Notes: generated by a model from the sequence alone, not told the origin. 64,000 nt of DNA from Acinetobacter pittii ANC 4050 (GCF_000399685.1 NZ_KB976987.1:3453943-3517942), one strand, 5' to 3'; counted from the stretch's first letter, positions 35,743 through 46,356 are shown. Program-made: numbers and translations.

Positions 35743-37290
35743 TTATTTTCCAAATAAAGAACCAAGTAGGCCTCGTACGAGTTTTTGGCCTGTACTTCCT
35801 CCTAAACTGCGTGCTGCACTTTTTGCAAAAGTTCCAACAATGTCTTGGGTCAGCTTGGCTCTTTCACGTGCTGCTCGTTCTTCTTCTTTTAATTGTTCAC
35901 GTGCCAATCTTTCTTGCTCTTTAACTTGTTGTTTGGCTAAAGTTTCTTGTTCTTTTGCTTGTTGTTTAGCAATTTCGGCATTTTGTTGTTGCTGTTCGCG
36001 TTCAGCAACTTTATTTTGTAGCATTTCATAGGCACTATCACGATCTACAGCTTGTTCATATACACCAGCAATAATGCTTTGCGAGATTAGCGTTTGGCGC
36101 TCTTCGGGAGTGATTGGTGTAAATGCAGAGTACGGAGGCATGACCCAACCGCGTTCTACAATTTGTGGAGTACCTTGCTCATCTAGGCAACTAATGAGGG
36201 CTTCACCAACACCAAGTTCCGTAATTGCTTCATCAACTTTAAAGTTTGGATTAGCTCGGAAAGTATCTGCTGCAGTTTTTACCGCTTTTTGATCTTTAGG
36301 GGTAAATGCGCGTAGGGCATGTTGAACGCGATTACCAAGTTGCCCCAGAACACTTTCAGGTAAATCGAGTGGATTTTGGGTAATGAAATAGATACCCACT
36401 CCTTTAGAGCGGATTAAACGTACAACTTGTTCAATCTTGTCTTGGAGTGCTTGGCTGGCATTATCAAATAATAAGTGAGCTTCATCAAAGAAAAACACGA
36501 GTTTGGGTTTATCCATGTCACCGACTTCTGGAAGCTGTTCAAATAACTCTGAAAGCATCCATAAAAGGAAAGTGGCATATAGTTTGGGTGTATTCATGAG
36601 CTTGTCAGCCGCAAGAATATTAATGTAGCCACGTCCATTTGCATCAGTTTGAATAAAATCTAAAATATTTAAAGCAGGTTCGCCGAAAAATTGCTCTCCA
36701 CCTTGATCGGCAAGGGCTAGTAAATTGCGCTGAATAGCGCCTAGGCTTGCTGGAGATAAATTGCCATATTCAGCTTTAAACTCGGCTGCATGTTCGCTAA
36801 CAAACGTAATCATGGCTTTTAAATCTTTAAAGTCGACTAATAGTAGACCTTGGTCATCTGCAATGCGGAATACAGCAGCGAGCACACCTTCTTGAGTATC
36901 GTTTAAATTGAGCATGCGAGCCAATAAAATTGGCCCAATTTCAGAAATAGTGGTTCGGATAGGATGGCCTTGCTGACCAAATAAATCCCAAAAAACAACT
37001 GGATTAGCTGCAAAAGGAATGCTATCAATTTGTAAAAGCTTTAAACGTTCATTAAATTTATCAGAAGCTTCACCAGCTTTTGCGAGACTCGAAACATCGC
37101 TTTTAGCATCGGCAAGAAATACCGGTACACCAATTCGAGAGAAACTCTCTGCTAGAACTTTTAACGTAACTGTTTTACCTGTACCCGTGGCGCCTGCAAT
37201 AAGTCCATGGCGGTTAGCAAACTGGGAAAGTAAAACAATTTCTTTGGATGTGTCATTAATATTTTTAGCAATAACAATCGGTGTACCCAT
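35743..37290 (-). CDS. HerA-like ATPase, DUF853 family (YjgR-like)
   Basis: 515 aa. Walker A is [10 protein letters not shown] near residue 35, Walker B is [13 protein letters not shown] near residue 260, and the arginine-containing [35 protein letters not shown] block is typical of HerA/FtsK-type hexameric ATPases. Residues about 425-480 are a Gln/Glu/Lys/Arg-rich coiled coil, and the C-terminus ends in a Gly-rich [17 protein letters not shown] tail. The role of this family is unknown. It starts 43 bp after metC on the same strand, so they may be co-transcribed. Confidence 0.88.
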   Translation of the reverse strand: MGTPIVIAKNINDTSKEIVLLSQFANRHGLIAGATGTGKTVTLKVLAESFSRIGVPVFLADAKSDVSSLAKAGEASDKFNERLKLLQIDSIPFAANPVVFWDLFGQQGHPIRTTISEIGPILLARMLNLNDTQEGVLAAVFRIADDQGLLLVDFKDLKAMITFVSEHAAEFKAEYGNLSPASLGAIQRNLLALADQGGEQFFGEPALNILDFIQTDANGRGYINILAADKLMNTPKLYATFLLWMLSELFEQLPEVGDMDKPKLVFFFDEAHLLFDNASQALQDKIEQVVRLIRSKGVGIYFITQNPLDLPESVLGQLGNRVQHALRAFTPKDQKAVKTAADTFRANPNFKVDEAITELGVGEALISCLDEQGTPQIVERGWVMPPYSAFTPITPEERQTLISQSIIAGVYEQAVDRDSAYEMLQNKVAEREQQQQNAEIAKQQAKEQETLAKQQVKEQERLAREQLKEEERAARERAKLTQDIVGTFAKSAARSLGGSTGQKLVRGLLGSLFGK

Positions 37291-37333
37291 ATATTTTTAT
37301 CCTGTGGTTCGAGTCACTATGATCTTGTCGTTT

Positions 37334-38524
37334 TTACAGTTGTTTCAGTGCGTTTTCGATATCTTGTATTAAATCTTGCGGATCTTCTAGTCCTATACAG
37401 AATCGAACCAATAATCCTTGTTGTAAATGTGTATTTTCAAGTTTTCGCATCATTTTTAAATCATAAAGCATGATCAGGCTAACAGGTCCTCCCCAGCTAA
37501 ACCCGAGCTTAAATAAAGCCAATGCATCGCAGAAGCGACGTACTGCTTTAATGTCATATTCAGGTTTAAAAATGACACTGACTAAGCCAGCACTTTGACC
37601 ATCTGTGCAGATTTCTTGCCAGTACTGATGGCCTGGGGCATTCTCATCGCTTGGGTGTAGAACCTGTGCAAATTGAGGTTGATTCTTTAGCCATTTAAGT
37701 AGAGTGTGGGCATTGGCTGACTGTTTTTCATAGCGTAAAGACATATGAGCTAGGCTGCGTTGAATCTGAGCTGCATCGTCTCCCGAGACTGCAATACCTA
37801 AAATGGCATGCGTACGGAATAGACGGTGATGCAGTTTTTCATCACGAGTTACAATGCTGCCCATTAAGATGTCACCCCCACCGCTCGGATATTTGGTGAG
37901 TGCATGAATAGTTAAGTCGACTGACAGATGCTCATCAGAAAAATTAAAAGCATTAAAGGCAATTCCAGCACCCCAAGTGTTATCGAGGGCTGTTAAAACA
38001 CCATGTTCTTTAGCTTTTTTGACTAGATTTTTAAGATCGGGGAATTCTAGAGTAACGGAGCCCGCAGCCTCTAGCCATAGCAGTTTGCTTCTGTCGGTTG
38101 GCTGAAAGCTTGTTGCATCAATTGGATTATATACTTTAACGATAATCCCATATTGATCTTGTAGGTAATTTAGATGTTCGAGATTGGGTCCATAAATATT
38201 GTCTGGAACCCATACTTCATCATTGGTACTTAAAAAAGCTGAGTTCACAATATTAATTGCTGATAAACCGCTCGGTGCAAGTAAACAATGCAATCCACCT
38301 TCAATTTGCGCAATATTGTCGCCTAAAGTGAAGGTAGTAGGGGTGCCATGGGTTCCATAACTATAGTCATAAGGGTCAGTCCAATGACGATCAAAAAGGT
38401 GCGAAGTTGATTTAAAAATAATAGTTGATGCACGAAATAAGGGAGGTTGCACTGTTTCAATGAATTGCGGAGCCTTTCTTGGGGCATGAATGAGGCGAGT
38501 TTGAAAATCGTTATGCTTTTTCAT
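37334..38524 (-). CDS. metC: Cystathionine beta-lyase (PLP enzyme)
   Basis: 396 aa; cleaves cystathionine to homocysteine, pyruvate and ammonia in methionine synthesis. The Cys/Met metabolism PLP-enzyme fold is clear: APSGLSAI phosphate loop, substrate/PLP motif DNTWGAG (Asp181) and the Schiff-base Lys211 in ALTKYPSGGGD, the same place as in E. coli MetC (Lys210). It is the first gene of a possible two-gene unit with the HerA-like ATPase, and divergent from a glutamine amidotransferase. Confidence 0.88.
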   Translation of the reverse strand: MKKHNDFQTRLIHAPRKAPQFIETVQPPLFRASTIIFKSTSHLFDRHWTDPYDYSYGTHGTPTTFTLGDNIAQIEGGLHCLLAPSGLSAINIVNSAFLSTNDEVWVPDNIYGPNLEHLNYLQDQYGIIVKVYNPIDATSFQPTDRSKLLWLEAAGSVTLEFPDLKNLVKKAKEHGVLTALDNTWGAGIAFNAFNFSDEHLSVDLTIHALTKYPSGGGDILMGSIVTRDEKLHHRLFRTHAILGIAVSGDDAAQIQRSLAHMSLRYEKQSANAHTLLKWLKNQPQFAQVLHPSDENAPGHQYWQEICTDGQSAGLVSVIFKPEYDIKAVRRFCDALALFKLGFSWGGPVSLIMLYDLKMMRKLENTHLQQGLLVRFCIGLEDPQDLIQDIENALKQL

Positions 38525-38692
38525 AGTGCGTTGTGTGTTAAATGATAAAGTTAGATTAAGAGAAATTTAAACTCTTCGCTAGATTTATAAAGTTTTGTAA
38601 GACGTTTCGTTACAGTAGATCCATAAAACAAAAACTTGGCTTTATTTTTGCAAAGACCACTACAACATTCTAACAACAATAGGTTTAAGCGC

Positions 38693-39421
38693 ATGAAGTC
38701 GCATTTAAGAGTTCATTATTTTCAACATATCGCAGGTGAAGGCTTTGGGAGCTGTTATTCATTTTTAAAAGCTCACCATGCGACTATTAGTTCTACGGAA
38801 TTTTTTGCACTTCCGGTCGATCGGTCACTTGAAATAGAAGCTTTGCCTCAAATAGACGAGGTTGATTTGTTACTCGTCATGGGTGGTACCATGAGTGTAA
38901 ATGATGAAGCAAATTATCCATGGCTTAAGATAGAAAAAAGATGGTTACGCCGATATTTAGCAGCAGGAAAGCCTGCTATAGGACTTTGCTTGGGCGGGCA
39001 GCTAATCGCTAATGCATTAGGGGCAGCTGTCAGTCGTAATCGCTATCAGGAACTTGGATGGTCGACAGTTCAGAGAGTTGCTAATTTACCTCAAGACAGC
39101 TTTCCATTGCCTGAAAAAATAAAGGTGATGCAGTGGCACAGTGAAACATTTGAAATACCTAAAGGTGCTATACACTTGGCTGAGAGTACAGCTTGTCGTA
39201 ATCAAATGTACCAGATTGGAAAGAATGTATTGGGCTTTCAATTTCATCCGGAAATGACACCAGCGACTTTAGAACTCTTGCTTGAAAATGAAGAGGAGTT
39301 ATCAATTTTTAATGGAGAATATGTTCAATCTCCGAAAGAACTACAATATTCGGAAGCACAAAAATTTGAACAAGGCAATCAACTCTTAAATAAAGCAATT
39401 GAATTTGTCATAAATGCATAG
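38693..39421 (+). CDS. Class I glutamine amidotransferase-like protein
   Basis: 242 aa with a Rossmann-like GATase1 fold. The nucleophile elbow is GLCLGGQL (Cys99), and the catalytic His-Glu pair sits in FQFHPEMTP. Oxyanion region MGGTMSVND. No synthase domain is fused or adjacent, as in the GuaA-like stand-alone family (COG0518), whose substrates are mostly unknown. The ATG at 38693 is chosen; AATAGG lies 9 nt upstream. Confidence 0.87.
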   Translation: MKSHLRVHYFQHIAGEGFGSCYSFLKAHHATISSTEFFALPVDRSLEIEALPQIDEVDLLLVMGGTMSVNDEANYPWLKIEKRWLRRYLAAGKPAIGLCLGGQLIANALGAAVSRNRYQELGWSTVQRVANLPQDSFPLPEKIKVMQWHSETFEIPKGAIHLAESTACRNQMYQIGKNVLGFQFHPEMTPATLELLLENEEELSIFNGEYVQSPKELQYSEAQKFEQGNQLLNKAIEFVINA

Positions 39422-39477
39422 ATGAGTTGTCAATGCTCAGTTAAAGCAGGTTTTGAGCAAAAAATAGAAAAAGAGAA

Positions 39478-39506
39478 TTGCATAAGACTTAAACAATCGT
39501 TATAAT
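39478..39506 (+). promoter_or_regulatory. Promoter of the S10 ribosomal protein supercluster
   Basis: -35 TTGCAT (39478-39483), 17-bp spacer, and a perfect -10 TATAAT (39501-39506). It stands 168 bp upstream of rpsJ and is followed by a structured leader. It is the only strong promoter I can see before the 28-gene cluster. Confidence 0.8.
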
Positions 39507-39512
39507 GGGCGA

Positions 39513-39638
39513 CCCTCAAAAGGAGGGGCATTTACTGCGAAGAAAGTAGTAAATGTGCATTACAGTCGTGGCATCGATCATGACCTTAGTGATTTTCACT
39601 GCCTTTGACACTTACCAATGGGTGAGATGCGTCAAAGG
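39513..39638 (+). promoter_or_regulatory. Structured S10 mRNA leader
   Basis: Three hairpins follow the promoter: CCCTC/GAGGG (39513-39527), CATTTACT/AGTAAATG (39529-39555) and CCTTTGAC/GTCAAAGG (39602-39638), the last with an inner stem CTTACC/GGTGAG. In E. coli, L4 binds the S10 leader to attenuate the operon; whether the fold is equivalent here is not known. Confidence 0.6.
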
Positions 39639-39673
39639 TGATTCTTTATATGTTTGGCTTGGAGTTTACTGGT

Positions 39674-39985
39674 ATGTCTAACCAGAGAATTCGTATCCGT
39701 TTGAAGTCTTTTGATCATCGTCTGATTGATCAATCAGCTCAAGAGATCGTAGAAACCGCTAAGCGTACTGGCGCACAAGTTTGTGGTCCAATTCCGATGC
39801 CTACTCGCATCGAACGCTTCAACGTTCTTACTTCACCGCACGTTAACAAAGATGCGCGTGATCAGTACGAAATCCGCACCTATAAACGTTTGATCGACAT
39901 CGTTCAACCTACAGATAAAACTGTTGATGCATTGATGAAATTAGATCTTGCGGCTGGTGTTGATGTTCAGATCGCTTTGGGTTAA
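39674..39985 (+). CDS. rpsJ: 30S ribosomal protein S10 (NusE)
   Basis: 103 aa from the ATG at 39674 ([19 protein letters not shown]), with GGAG 9 nt upstream; in-frame codons further 5' lie in the leader. It binds 16S rRNA in the 30S head and, as NusE, joins NusB in antitermination. First gene of the S10 unit. Confidence 0.98.
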
Positions 39986-40043
39986 GGCTTTCGGTTGATT
40001 AACTTCTAAGTTAATTAGGCCGCTTTTTTAGAGGTTTATGCAC

Positions 40044-40682
40044 ATGGCTATTGGTTTAGTCGGTCGCAAATGTGGTATGACTCGCATCTTTACAGATGCA
40101 GGTGTTTCTGTACCTGTTACAGTCATCGAAGTCGATCCAAACCGCATTACGCAAATCAAAACACTTGAAACTGATGGTTATCAAGCTGTTCAAGTAACTA
40201 CTGGTGAACGTCGCGAATCTCGCGTAACTAACGCTCAAAAAGGTCACTTTGCGAAAGCTGGTGTTGCTGCTGGTCGTTTAGTTAAAGAGTTCCGTGTTAC
40301 TGAAGCTGAGCTTGAAGGTCGTGAAGTTGGCGGCACTATTGGCGTTGATTTGTTCACAGTTGGTCAAGTAGTTGACGTAACTGGTCAATCAAAAGGTAAA
40401 GGTTTCCAAGGTGGTGTTAAACGTTGGAACTTCCGTACCCAAGACGCTACACACGGTAACTCAGTTTCTCACCGTGTATTAGGTTCTACAGGTCAAAACC
40501 AAACTCCTGGACGCGTGTTCAAAGGCAAGAAAATGGCTGGTCACTTAGGTGATGAACGCGTAACAGTACAAGGTCTTGAAATCGTATCTATTGACGCTGA
40601 ACGTTCTGTTTTAGTTGTTAAAGGTGCAATTCCTGGTGCAACTGGCGGCGACGTGATTGTACGTCCTACCATCAAGGCCTGA
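40044..40682 (+). CDS. rplC: 50S ribosomal protein L3
   Basis: 212 aa, [16 protein letters not shown] start; the ATG at 40044 has GAGG 9 nt upstream, against 3 nt for the ATG at 40038. Binds 23S rRNA near the peptidyl-transferase centre; the Gln in the loop [20 protein letters not shown] is the site methylated by PrmB in E. coli. Confidence 0.98.
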   Translation: MAIGLVGRKCGMTRIFTDAGVSVPVTVIEVDPNRITQIKTLETDGYQAVQVTTGERRESRVTNAQKGHFAKAGVAAGRLVKEFRVTEAELEGREVGGTIGVDLFTVGQVVDVTGQSKGKGFQGGVKRWNFRTQDATHGNSVSHRVLGSTGQNQTPGRVFKGKKMAGHLGDERVTVQGLEIVSIDAERSVLVVKGAIPGATGGDVIVRPTIKA

Positions 40683-40693
40683 GGGGAAATACC

Positions 40694-41296
40694 GTGAATT
40701 TGAAAACTGTTTCCGGCTCTGCTGTTGAATTGTCTGAAGTTGCTTTCGGACGTGAATTTAACGAAGCTCTTGTACACCAAGTTGTTACTGCTTACTTAGC
40801 AGGTGGTCGTCAAGGTACTCGTGCTCAGAAATCACGTGCAGACGTTTCTGGCGGTGGTAAAAAGCCATTCCGTCAAAAAGGTACTGGTCGTGCTCGTGCG
40901 GGTTCTATTCGTAGCCCTATCTGGGTTGGCGGTGGTAAAACTTTTGCTGCTCGTCCACAAGATTGGTCTCAAAAAGTAAACCGTAAAATGTACCGCGGTG
41001 CAATGCAATGTATCTTAGCTGAACTTGTTCGCCAAGATCGTCTTGTATTAGTTGAAGAGTTTGCTGTTGCAGCTCCAAAAACTAAAGAGTTGCTTGCAAA
41101 ACTTAACGACTTAAATGCTGCTCGTGCATTAATCGTTACTGACGCTGTAGATGAGAACTTATATCTTGCAGCACGCAACCTTCCGCATGTAGATGTGGTA
41201 GATGCAAATGCAATCGATCCTGTAAGCTTGATCGCGTTTGATAAAGTTGTGATGTCTGTAGCTGCTGCTAAGAAAATTGAGGTAGAACTCGGATGA
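40694..41296 (+). CDS. rplD: 50S ribosomal protein L4
   Basis: 200 aa with a GTG start. The extended loop ([23 protein letters not shown], about residues 40-65) lines the exit tunnel, where macrolide-resistance changes occur. In E. coli L4 also represses the S10 operon. Its end overlaps rplW by 4 bp (ATGA). Confidence 0.98.
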   Translation: MNLKTVSGSAVELSEVAFGREFNEALVHQVVTAYLAGGRQGTRAQKSRADVSGGGKKPFRQKGTGRARAGSIRSPIWVGGGKTFAARPQDWSQKVNRKMYRGAMQCILAELVRQDRLVLVEEFAVAAPKTKELLAKLNDLNAARALIVTDAVDENLYLAARNLPHVDVVDANAIDPVSLIAFDKVVMSVAAAKKIEVELG

Positions 41297-41613
41297 ACAA
41301 CGAACGTATCTATCAAGTCCTTAAAGGACCAGTCTTCTCAGAAAAGGCACAAGTTTTAGGTGATACTGTTGGTGTTCAAGTATTTAAAGTAGACATCAAT
41401 GCTACTAAGCTTGAAATCAAAAAAGCAGTTGAAAAACTTTTTGGTGTAGAAGTTGTTAAAGTTAACACAACTATTACTAAAGGTAAGACTAAGCGCTTTG
41501 GTCGTACATTAGGACGCCGTTCTGATGTTAAAAAAGCATACGTCACCCTGAAAGCCGGCCAAGATGTTGAAATGGCTGACTTGGGCGATACCGCTGAAAG
41601 CGCAGCGGAATAA
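41293..41613 (+). CDS. rplW: 50S ribosomal protein L23
   Basis: 106 aa. Sits at the tunnel exit and docks trigger factor and the signal recognition particle. The pattern [13 protein letters not shown] strand ([27 protein letters not shown]) is present. Start overlaps the rplD stop. Confidence 0.98.
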   Translation: MNNERIYQVLKGPVFSEKAQVLGDTVGVQVFKVDINATKLEIKKAVEKLFGVEVVKVNTTITKGKTKRFGRTLGRRSDVKKAYVTLKAGQDVEMADLGDTAESAAE

Positions 41614-41624
41614 GGACGAAAATT

Positions 41625-42449
41625 ATGCCGATTCAAAAATGTAAGCCAACGTCTCCAGGACGTCGCTTTGTAGAGAAAGTGGTTCATGACCATCTTCACA
41701 AAGGCGCGCCTTACGCACCGTTGGTTGAAGCTAAAAAACGTACTGGTGGTCGTAATAACAACGGTCACATTACTACTCGTCACGTTGGTGGTGGTCATAA
41801 ACAACACTACCGTATCGTTGACTTCAAACGTAACAAAGACAGCATCCCAGCTGTTGTAGAGCGTATTGAATACGATCCAAACCGTACAGCACATATTGCT
41901 TTATTGAAATATGCTGACGGTGAACGTCGTTATATCATTGCACCTAAAGGCTTACGTGCTGGCGATAAAGTACAATCTGGTAACGATGCTCCAATTCGTC
42001 CAGGTAACTGCTTGCCACTTCGTAATATGCCGATCGGTTCTACACTTCATAACGTTGAACTTAAAATTGGTAAGGGTGCGCAATTAGCGCGTTCTGCTGG
42101 TGCTTCTGTTCAGTTATTGGGTCGTGATGGTTCTTACGCAATTATTCGTCTTCGTTCAGGCGAAATGCGTAAAGTACATGTTGAATGCCGCGCTGTAATT
42201 GGTGAAGTTTCTAACCAAGAAAACAACCTTCGTTCATTGGGTAAAGCTGGTGCTTCGCGCTGGCGTGGTGTTCGTCCTACCGTACGTGGTATGGCGATGA
42301 ACCCAATTGATCACCCGCACGGTGGTGGTGAAGGGCGTAACAAAGGTATTCAACCTGTAAGCCCATGGGGTCAAAAAGCTAAAGGGTACAAGACACGTAC
42401 CAATAAGCGTACGACTAAGATGATTATTCGCGACCGTCGCGTCAAGTAA
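41625..42449 (+). CDS. rplB: 50S ribosomal protein L2
   Basis: 274 aa. Binds 23S rRNA at the subunit interface. The conserved histidine near peptidyl transfer lies in the C-terminal block [14 protein letters not shown], and the N-terminal [19 protein letters not shown] is intact. Confidence 0.98.
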   Translation: MPIQKCKPTSPGRRFVEKVVHDHLHKGAPYAPLVEAKKRTGGRNNNGHITTRHVGGGHKQHYRIVDFKRNKDSIPAVVERIEYDPNRTAHIALLKYADGERRYIIAPKGLRAGDKVQSGNDAPIRPGNCLPLRNMPIGSTLHNVELKIGKGAQLARSAGASVQLLGRDGSYAIIRLRSGEMRKVHVECRAVIGEVSNQENNLRSLGKAGASRWRGVRPTVRGMAMNPIDHPHGGGEGRNKGIQPVSPWGQKAKGYKTRTNKRTTKMIIRDRRVK

Positions 42450-42462
42450 AGGAATCTGACTA

Positions 42463-42738
42463 ATGCCTCGTTCTCTGAAAAAAGGCCCATTCGTCGATGC
42501 GCACTTGTTCGCTAAGGTTGAAGCGGCTGTTGCTAGTAACTCTCGCAAGCCGATTAAAACTTGGTCTCGTCGTTCGATGATCCTTCCAGATTTTGTTGGT
42601 TTAACAATTTCTGTTCATAATGGTCGTAACCACGTTCCAGTAATTGTTACTGAGCATATGGTTGGTCATAAACTCGGTGAATTCGCGCCAACTCGTACCT
42701 ATCGTGGTCACGGTGTTGACAAGAAATCTAAACGTTAA
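42463..42738 (+). CDS. rpsS: 30S ribosomal protein S19
   Basis: 91 aa, [15 protein letters not shown] start. With S13 it forms the 30S head; family signature [16 protein letters not shown]. Confidence 0.98.
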
Positions 42739-42749
42739 TAGGTGTCATG

Positions 42750-43079
42750 ATGGAAGTAACTGCTAAATTACGCGGTGCCGCTATCTCGGCACAGAAAGCA
42801 CGTTTGGTTGCAGATCTTATTCGCGGCAAATCTGTTGCGCATGCTTTAAATATCTTAAACTTCAGTAATAAAAAAGCTGCTGTTTTAGTGAAAAAAGCAT
42901 TGGAATCTGCGATTGCAAACGCTGAACACAATAACAGTTTAGATGTTGACGATCTTAAAGTATCTACGATTTACGTTGACGAAGGCATGAGCCTTAAACG
43001 TATTATGCCACGTGCTAAAGGCCGTGCAGATCGTATTACTAAGCGTACTTGTCACATCACCGTTAAGGTAGGGGTTTGA
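42750..43079 (+). CDS. rplV: 50S ribosomal protein L22
   Basis: 109 aa from the ATG at 42750 ([13 protein letters not shown]); an ATG immediately upstream at 42747 is possible. The beta-hairpin ([20 protein letters not shown]) reaches the exit tunnel and is a macrolide-resistance site. Confidence 0.97.
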
Positions 43080-43080
43080 T

Positions 43081-43833
43081 ATGGGTCAGAAGGTTCATCC
43101 AATCGGTATCCGCCTAGGTGTTGTGAAACGTCATAACGCTAACTGGTATGCGAATCCGAAACAATACGCTGAATACTTGCTTAAAGATCTTCAAGTTCGT
43201 GAGTTTTTAACTAAAAAACTTAAGAATGCGATGGTAAGCAATATTCTTATCGAACGTCCATCAGGCGCTGCTAAAGTAACTATTAGCACAGCTCGTCCTG
43301 GTATCGTAATCGGTAAAAAAGGCGAAGATATTGAGAAATTACAGCGCGAACTTACCAGCATTATGGGTGTTCCTGCGCAAGTAAGTATCAACGAAATTGA
43401 TCGCCCAGACTTAGATGCGCGTTTAGTTGCTGAAGCTATCGCTTCTCAATTAGAAAAGCGTGTAATGTTCCGTCGTGCTATGAAGCGTGCGGTTCAAAAC
43501 ACTATGCGTGCTGGTGCTAAAGGTATCAAAGTTGAAGTGTCTGGCCGTTTAGGTGGTGCAGAGATTGCTCGTACAGAATGGTATCGTGAAGGTCGTGTAC
43601 CTTTACATACGCTACGTGCAGACATTGACTATGCTACTATGCGTGCAGAAACAACTTACGGTACGATTGGTGTTAAAGTTTGGATTTTCCGTGGCGAGAT
43701 TTTAGGTGGCATGAAACAAGTCATGAACCCTGCTCCTGCTGAAGATCGTCCAGCTAAACGTGGTCGTGGTCGTGGTGAAGGTCAAGAGCGTCGTGGTCGT
43801 CGCGGTGACCGTGCTGCTGACAAGGGAGAATAA
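43081..43833 (+). CDS. rpsC: 30S ribosomal protein S3
   Basis: 250 aa (E. coli 233). The KH domain motif [12 protein letters not shown] is intact and helps mRNA entry and helicase action. Residues about 222-250 form an extra Arg/Gly/Glu-rich tail ([19 protein letters not shown]). Confidence 0.98.
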   Translation: MGQKVHPIGIRLGVVKRHNANWYANPKQYAEYLLKDLQVREFLTKKLKNAMVSNILIERPSGAAKVTISTARPGIVIGKKGEDIEKLQRELTSIMGVPAQVSINEIDRPDLDARLVAEAIASQLEKRVMFRRAMKRAVQNTMRAGAKGIKVEVSGRLGGAEIARTEWYREGRVPLHTLRADIDYATMRAETTYGTIGVKVWIFRGEILGGMKQVMNPAPAEDRPAKRGRGRGEGQERRGRRGDRAADKGE

Positions 43834-43836
43834 TCC

Positions 43837-44250
43837 ATGTTGCAACCTAAACGTACCAAATTCCGTAAGGTGCACAAAGGCCGTAATACTGGTCTAGCGC
43901 ATCGTGGTAGTACAGTATCATTTGGTTCGATTGCAATCAAAGCAACTGAACGTGGTCGTATGACTGCTCGTCAGATTGAAGCTGCACGTCGTACTATTAG
44001 CCGCCGTATTAAGCGTGGTGGTAAAATCTTTATTCGCGTATTCCCGGATAAACCAATTACTCAAAAGCCTCTTGAAGTGCGTATGGGTAAAGGTAAGGGT
44101 AGCGTGGAGTACTGGGTTTGCCAGATCCAACCAGGTAAGATCCTGTACGAAATTGAAGGTGTGAACGAAGAATTAGCGCGTGAAGCATTTGCTTTAGCTG
44201 CTGCTAAACTTCCGTTTAAAACCACTATCGTGACTCGGACGGTAATGTAA
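43837..44250 (+). CDS. rplP: 50S ribosomal protein L16
   Basis: 137 aa, [19 protein letters not shown] start. It organises the A-site tRNA pocket. The Arg in MGKGKG-adjacent segments is the region hydroxylated by YcfD in E. coli. Shares a base with the rpmC start (TAATG). Confidence 0.98.
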   Translation: MLQPKRTKFRKVHKGRNTGLAHRGSTVSFGSIAIKATERGRMTARQIEAARRTISRRIKRGGKIFIRVFPDKPITQKPLEVRMGKGKGSVEYWVCQIQPGKILYEIEGVNEELAREAFALAAAKLPFKTTIVTRTVM

Positions 44251-44447
44251 TGAAAACTAAAGATCTACGTGAAAAATCGGTAGAAGAGTTGAAAGCTTTG
44301 CTTGACGAGCAACAGCTTAATCAATTCCGTCTTCGTATGGCGAAAGCAACTGGTCAGTTGGGTAAATCGCATGAAGTGCAAGTTGCTCGTAAGACAATTG
44401 CTCGTATTAAGACACTCCTTACCGAAAAACAGGGGAACGGACAATGA
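44250..44447 (+). CDS. rpmC: 50S ribosomal protein L29
   Basis: 65 aa, two-helix protein ([18 protein letters not shown] ... [12 protein letters not shown]) near the tunnel exit. It overlaps rpsQ by 4 bp. Confidence 0.97.
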
Positions 44448-44701
44448 GTGAAAAAACAGTCCGCACGTTAACCGGCAAAGTAGTAAGCGACAAAATGGAC
44501 AAGTCTATTGTTGTTCTTATCGAACGCCGCGTTCAACACCCGTTGTATGGCAAATCAATTCGCCGTTCAACTAAGTTACACGCTCATGATGAGAACAATG
44601 TTGCTAAACTTGGCGATGTTGTGACCATTAAAGAAAGCCGCCCAATTTCTAAAACTAAAGCTTGGACTTTAGTGGAAGTAGTTGAAGCAGCTGCTGAGTA
44701 A
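44444..44701 (+). CDS. rpsQ: 30S ribosomal protein S17
   Basis: 85 aa, OB fold ([23 protein letters not shown]). Early 16S rRNA-binding protein; last gene of the S10 unit, followed by a 92-bp gap with a long hairpin. Confidence 0.97.
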   Translation: MSEKTVRTLTGKVVSDKMDKSIVVLIERRVQHPLYGKSIRRSTKLHAHDENNVAKLGDVVTIKESRPISKTKAWTLVEVVEAAAE

Positions 44702-44716
44702 TTCGACGTTCTTGTT

Positions 44717-44774
44717 GCATCATCGGTCAATTTCGAGTACTCTTTGAGCCTTTCGAAATTGTGACCGGTGATGC
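44717..44774 (+). promoter_or_regulatory. Long intercistronic hairpin between rpsQ and rplN
   Basis: Left arm 44717-44736 pairs with right arm 44753-44774 over about 20 bp (GCATCA, CGGTC and AATTTCGA blocks, one G-U pair and a 2-nt bulge), loop 16 nt, no T-run. It sits at the S10/spc unit boundary, 19 nt before rplN, and so is not a terminator but a candidate for processing or protein binding. Confidence 0.75.
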
Positions 44775-44793
44775 TCGGTTTTGGAGTAGGGCA

Positions 44794-45162
44794 ATGATTC
44801 AAACCGAAACTATGCTCGACGTAGCAGACAACAGTGGTGCTCGCCGCGTACAATGTATTAAAGTACTTGGTGGTTCACATCGTCGTTATGCTTCTGTTGG
44901 CGACATTATTAAAGTTACTGTAAAAGAAGCAATCCCACGCGCACGTGTTAAAAAAGGTGACGTGATGAATGCGGTTGTAGTTCGTACTAAATTCGGCATT
45001 CGTCGTCCAGATGGTTCTGTGATCCGTTTTGATGATAATGCTGCAGTTATCCTGAACAACAACAAAGCTCCGATTGCTACTCGTATCTTCGGACCAGTGA
45101 CTCGTGAACTTCGTACTGAACAGTTCATGAAAATCATTTCATTGGCTCCTGAAGTTCTATAA
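44794..45162 (+). CDS. rplN: 50S ribosomal protein L14
   Basis: 122 aa, [19 protein letters not shown] start with GGAGTAGG just upstream; an in-frame start at 44761 lies inside the hairpin and is rejected. Contacts 16S rRNA at an intersubunit bridge and binds the silencing factor RsfS. First gene of the spc unit. Confidence 0.98.
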
Positions 45163-45171
45163 GAGGCAATC

Positions 45172-45489
45172 ATGGCTAAGATTAAAAAAGGCGATCAAGT
45201 TATCGTGATCGCAGGTAAAGAAAAAGGCAAACAGGGTACTGTATTGTCTGTTTCTGAAGACCGCGTTAAGGTTGAAGGCCTTAACTTAGTGAAGAAGCAT
45301 CAAAAGCCGAATCGTGTAACTGGCGCTGAAGGCGGTATCGTTACTCAAGAAGCTTCGCTTCATATTTCAAACGTGGCAATTTTAAATGCTACAACCCAGA
45401 AGGCTGACCGTGTTGGTTACCAAGTGATTGATGGCGTGAAAACTCGCGTTTATAAATCAAATGGTGAATCAGTGGCGGTAGCGAAGTAA
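45172..45489 (+). CDS. rplX: 50S ribosomal protein L24
   Basis: 105 aa with a KOW motif (KIKKGDQVIVIAGKEKGKQG). It nucleates 50S assembly near the tunnel exit. Confidence 0.98.
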   Translation: MAKIKKGDQVIVIAGKEKGKQGTVLSVSEDRVKVEGLNLVKKHQKPNRVTGAEGGIVTQEASLHISNVAILNATTQKADRVGYQVIDGVKTRVYKSNGESVAVAK

Positions 45490-45504
45490 TAGGTTGAAAA
45501 GGCA

Positions 45505-46041
45505 ATGGCCAGACTTAAAGCACGTTACAACGAAGAACTTAAAGCGAAGTTACAAGAAGAACTTAGCATTAAGAATGTGATGGAAATTCCACGCATCACA
45601 AAAATTACCCTAAACATGGGTGTAGGCGCAGCTGCAACTGATAAGAAATTATTAGATGGCGCTGTAGTCGACATGCAATTAATTGCTGGTCAAAAACCAG
45701 TAATTACACTTGCTCGTAAATCTATCGCTGGTTTCAAAATCCGTGATGGTTGGCCGATTGGTTGTAAAGTTACTTTACGTGGCGACCAAATGTACGAATT
45801 CTTGGACCGTTTGATCTCAATCGCAATCCCTCGTATCCGTGACTTCCGTGGTTTCTCTTCGAAATCATTTGATGGTCGTGGTAACTACTCGATGGGTTTG
45901 AAAGAGCAAATCGTTTTCCCTGAAATCGATTTCGATAAGATTGATCGTATTCGTGGTATGGATATTACTATTACTACGACTGCTCGCACCGATGACGAAG
46001 GCCGTGCGCTTATGCGTGCATTCGGCTTCCCGTTCAAATAA
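45505..46041 (+). CDS. rplE: 50S ribosomal protein L5
   Basis: 178 aa. Binds 5S rRNA and contacts P-site tRNA; family patterns [14 protein letters not shown] and [17 protein letters not shown] are intact. In E. coli, S8 represses translation from the site before this gene; I see no strong hairpin in the 15-bp gap here. Confidence 0.98.
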   Translation: MARLKARYNEELKAKLQEELSIKNVMEIPRITKITLNMGVGAAATDKKLLDGAVVDMQLIAGQKPVITLARKSIAGFKIRDGWPIGCKVTLRGDQMYEFLDRLISIAIPRIRDFRGFSSKSFDGRGNYSMGLKEQIVFPEIDFDKIDRIRGMDITITTTARTDDEGRALMRAFGFPFK

Positions 46042-46050
46042 GAGGTCGAT

Positions 46051-46356
46051 ATGGCTAAGAAAGGTATGATTAATCGCGAATTGAAACGCGAAAAAACAGT
46101 TGCTAAATACGCTGCAAAACGTGCTGAATTAAAAGCTACGATTGCAAACGTAAATGCAAGTGAAGAAGAGCGTTTCGAAGCGATGTTAAAGTTACAAGCA
46201 TTGCCACGTAATGCATCTCCGGTACGTCTTCGTAACCGTTGTGGTTTAACTGGTCGTCCTCATGGTTACTTCCGTAAGTTCGGTTTAAGCCGTAACAAAT
46301 TACGTGACACAGTAATGCAGGGTGATGTACCAGGCGTTGTTAAGGCAAGCTGGTAA
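46051..46356 (+). CDS. rpsN: 30S ribosomal protein S14 (zinc-free type)
   Basis: 101 aa. It is the long form without the CxxC zinc site (a single Cys in [13 protein letters not shown]), so it needs no zinc. It lies in the 30S head. Confidence 0.98.
   Translation: MAKKGMINRELKREKTVAKYAAKRAELKATIANVNASEEERFEAMLKLQALPRNASPVRLRNRCGLTGRPHGYFRKFGLSRNKLRDTVMQGDVPGVVKASW

Noticed and set aside
44584..44853. Minus-strand frame over the rpsQ-rplN hairpin
   Set aside because: Antisense to two ribosomal genes with no ribosome site; the structure is explained by the inverted repeat.
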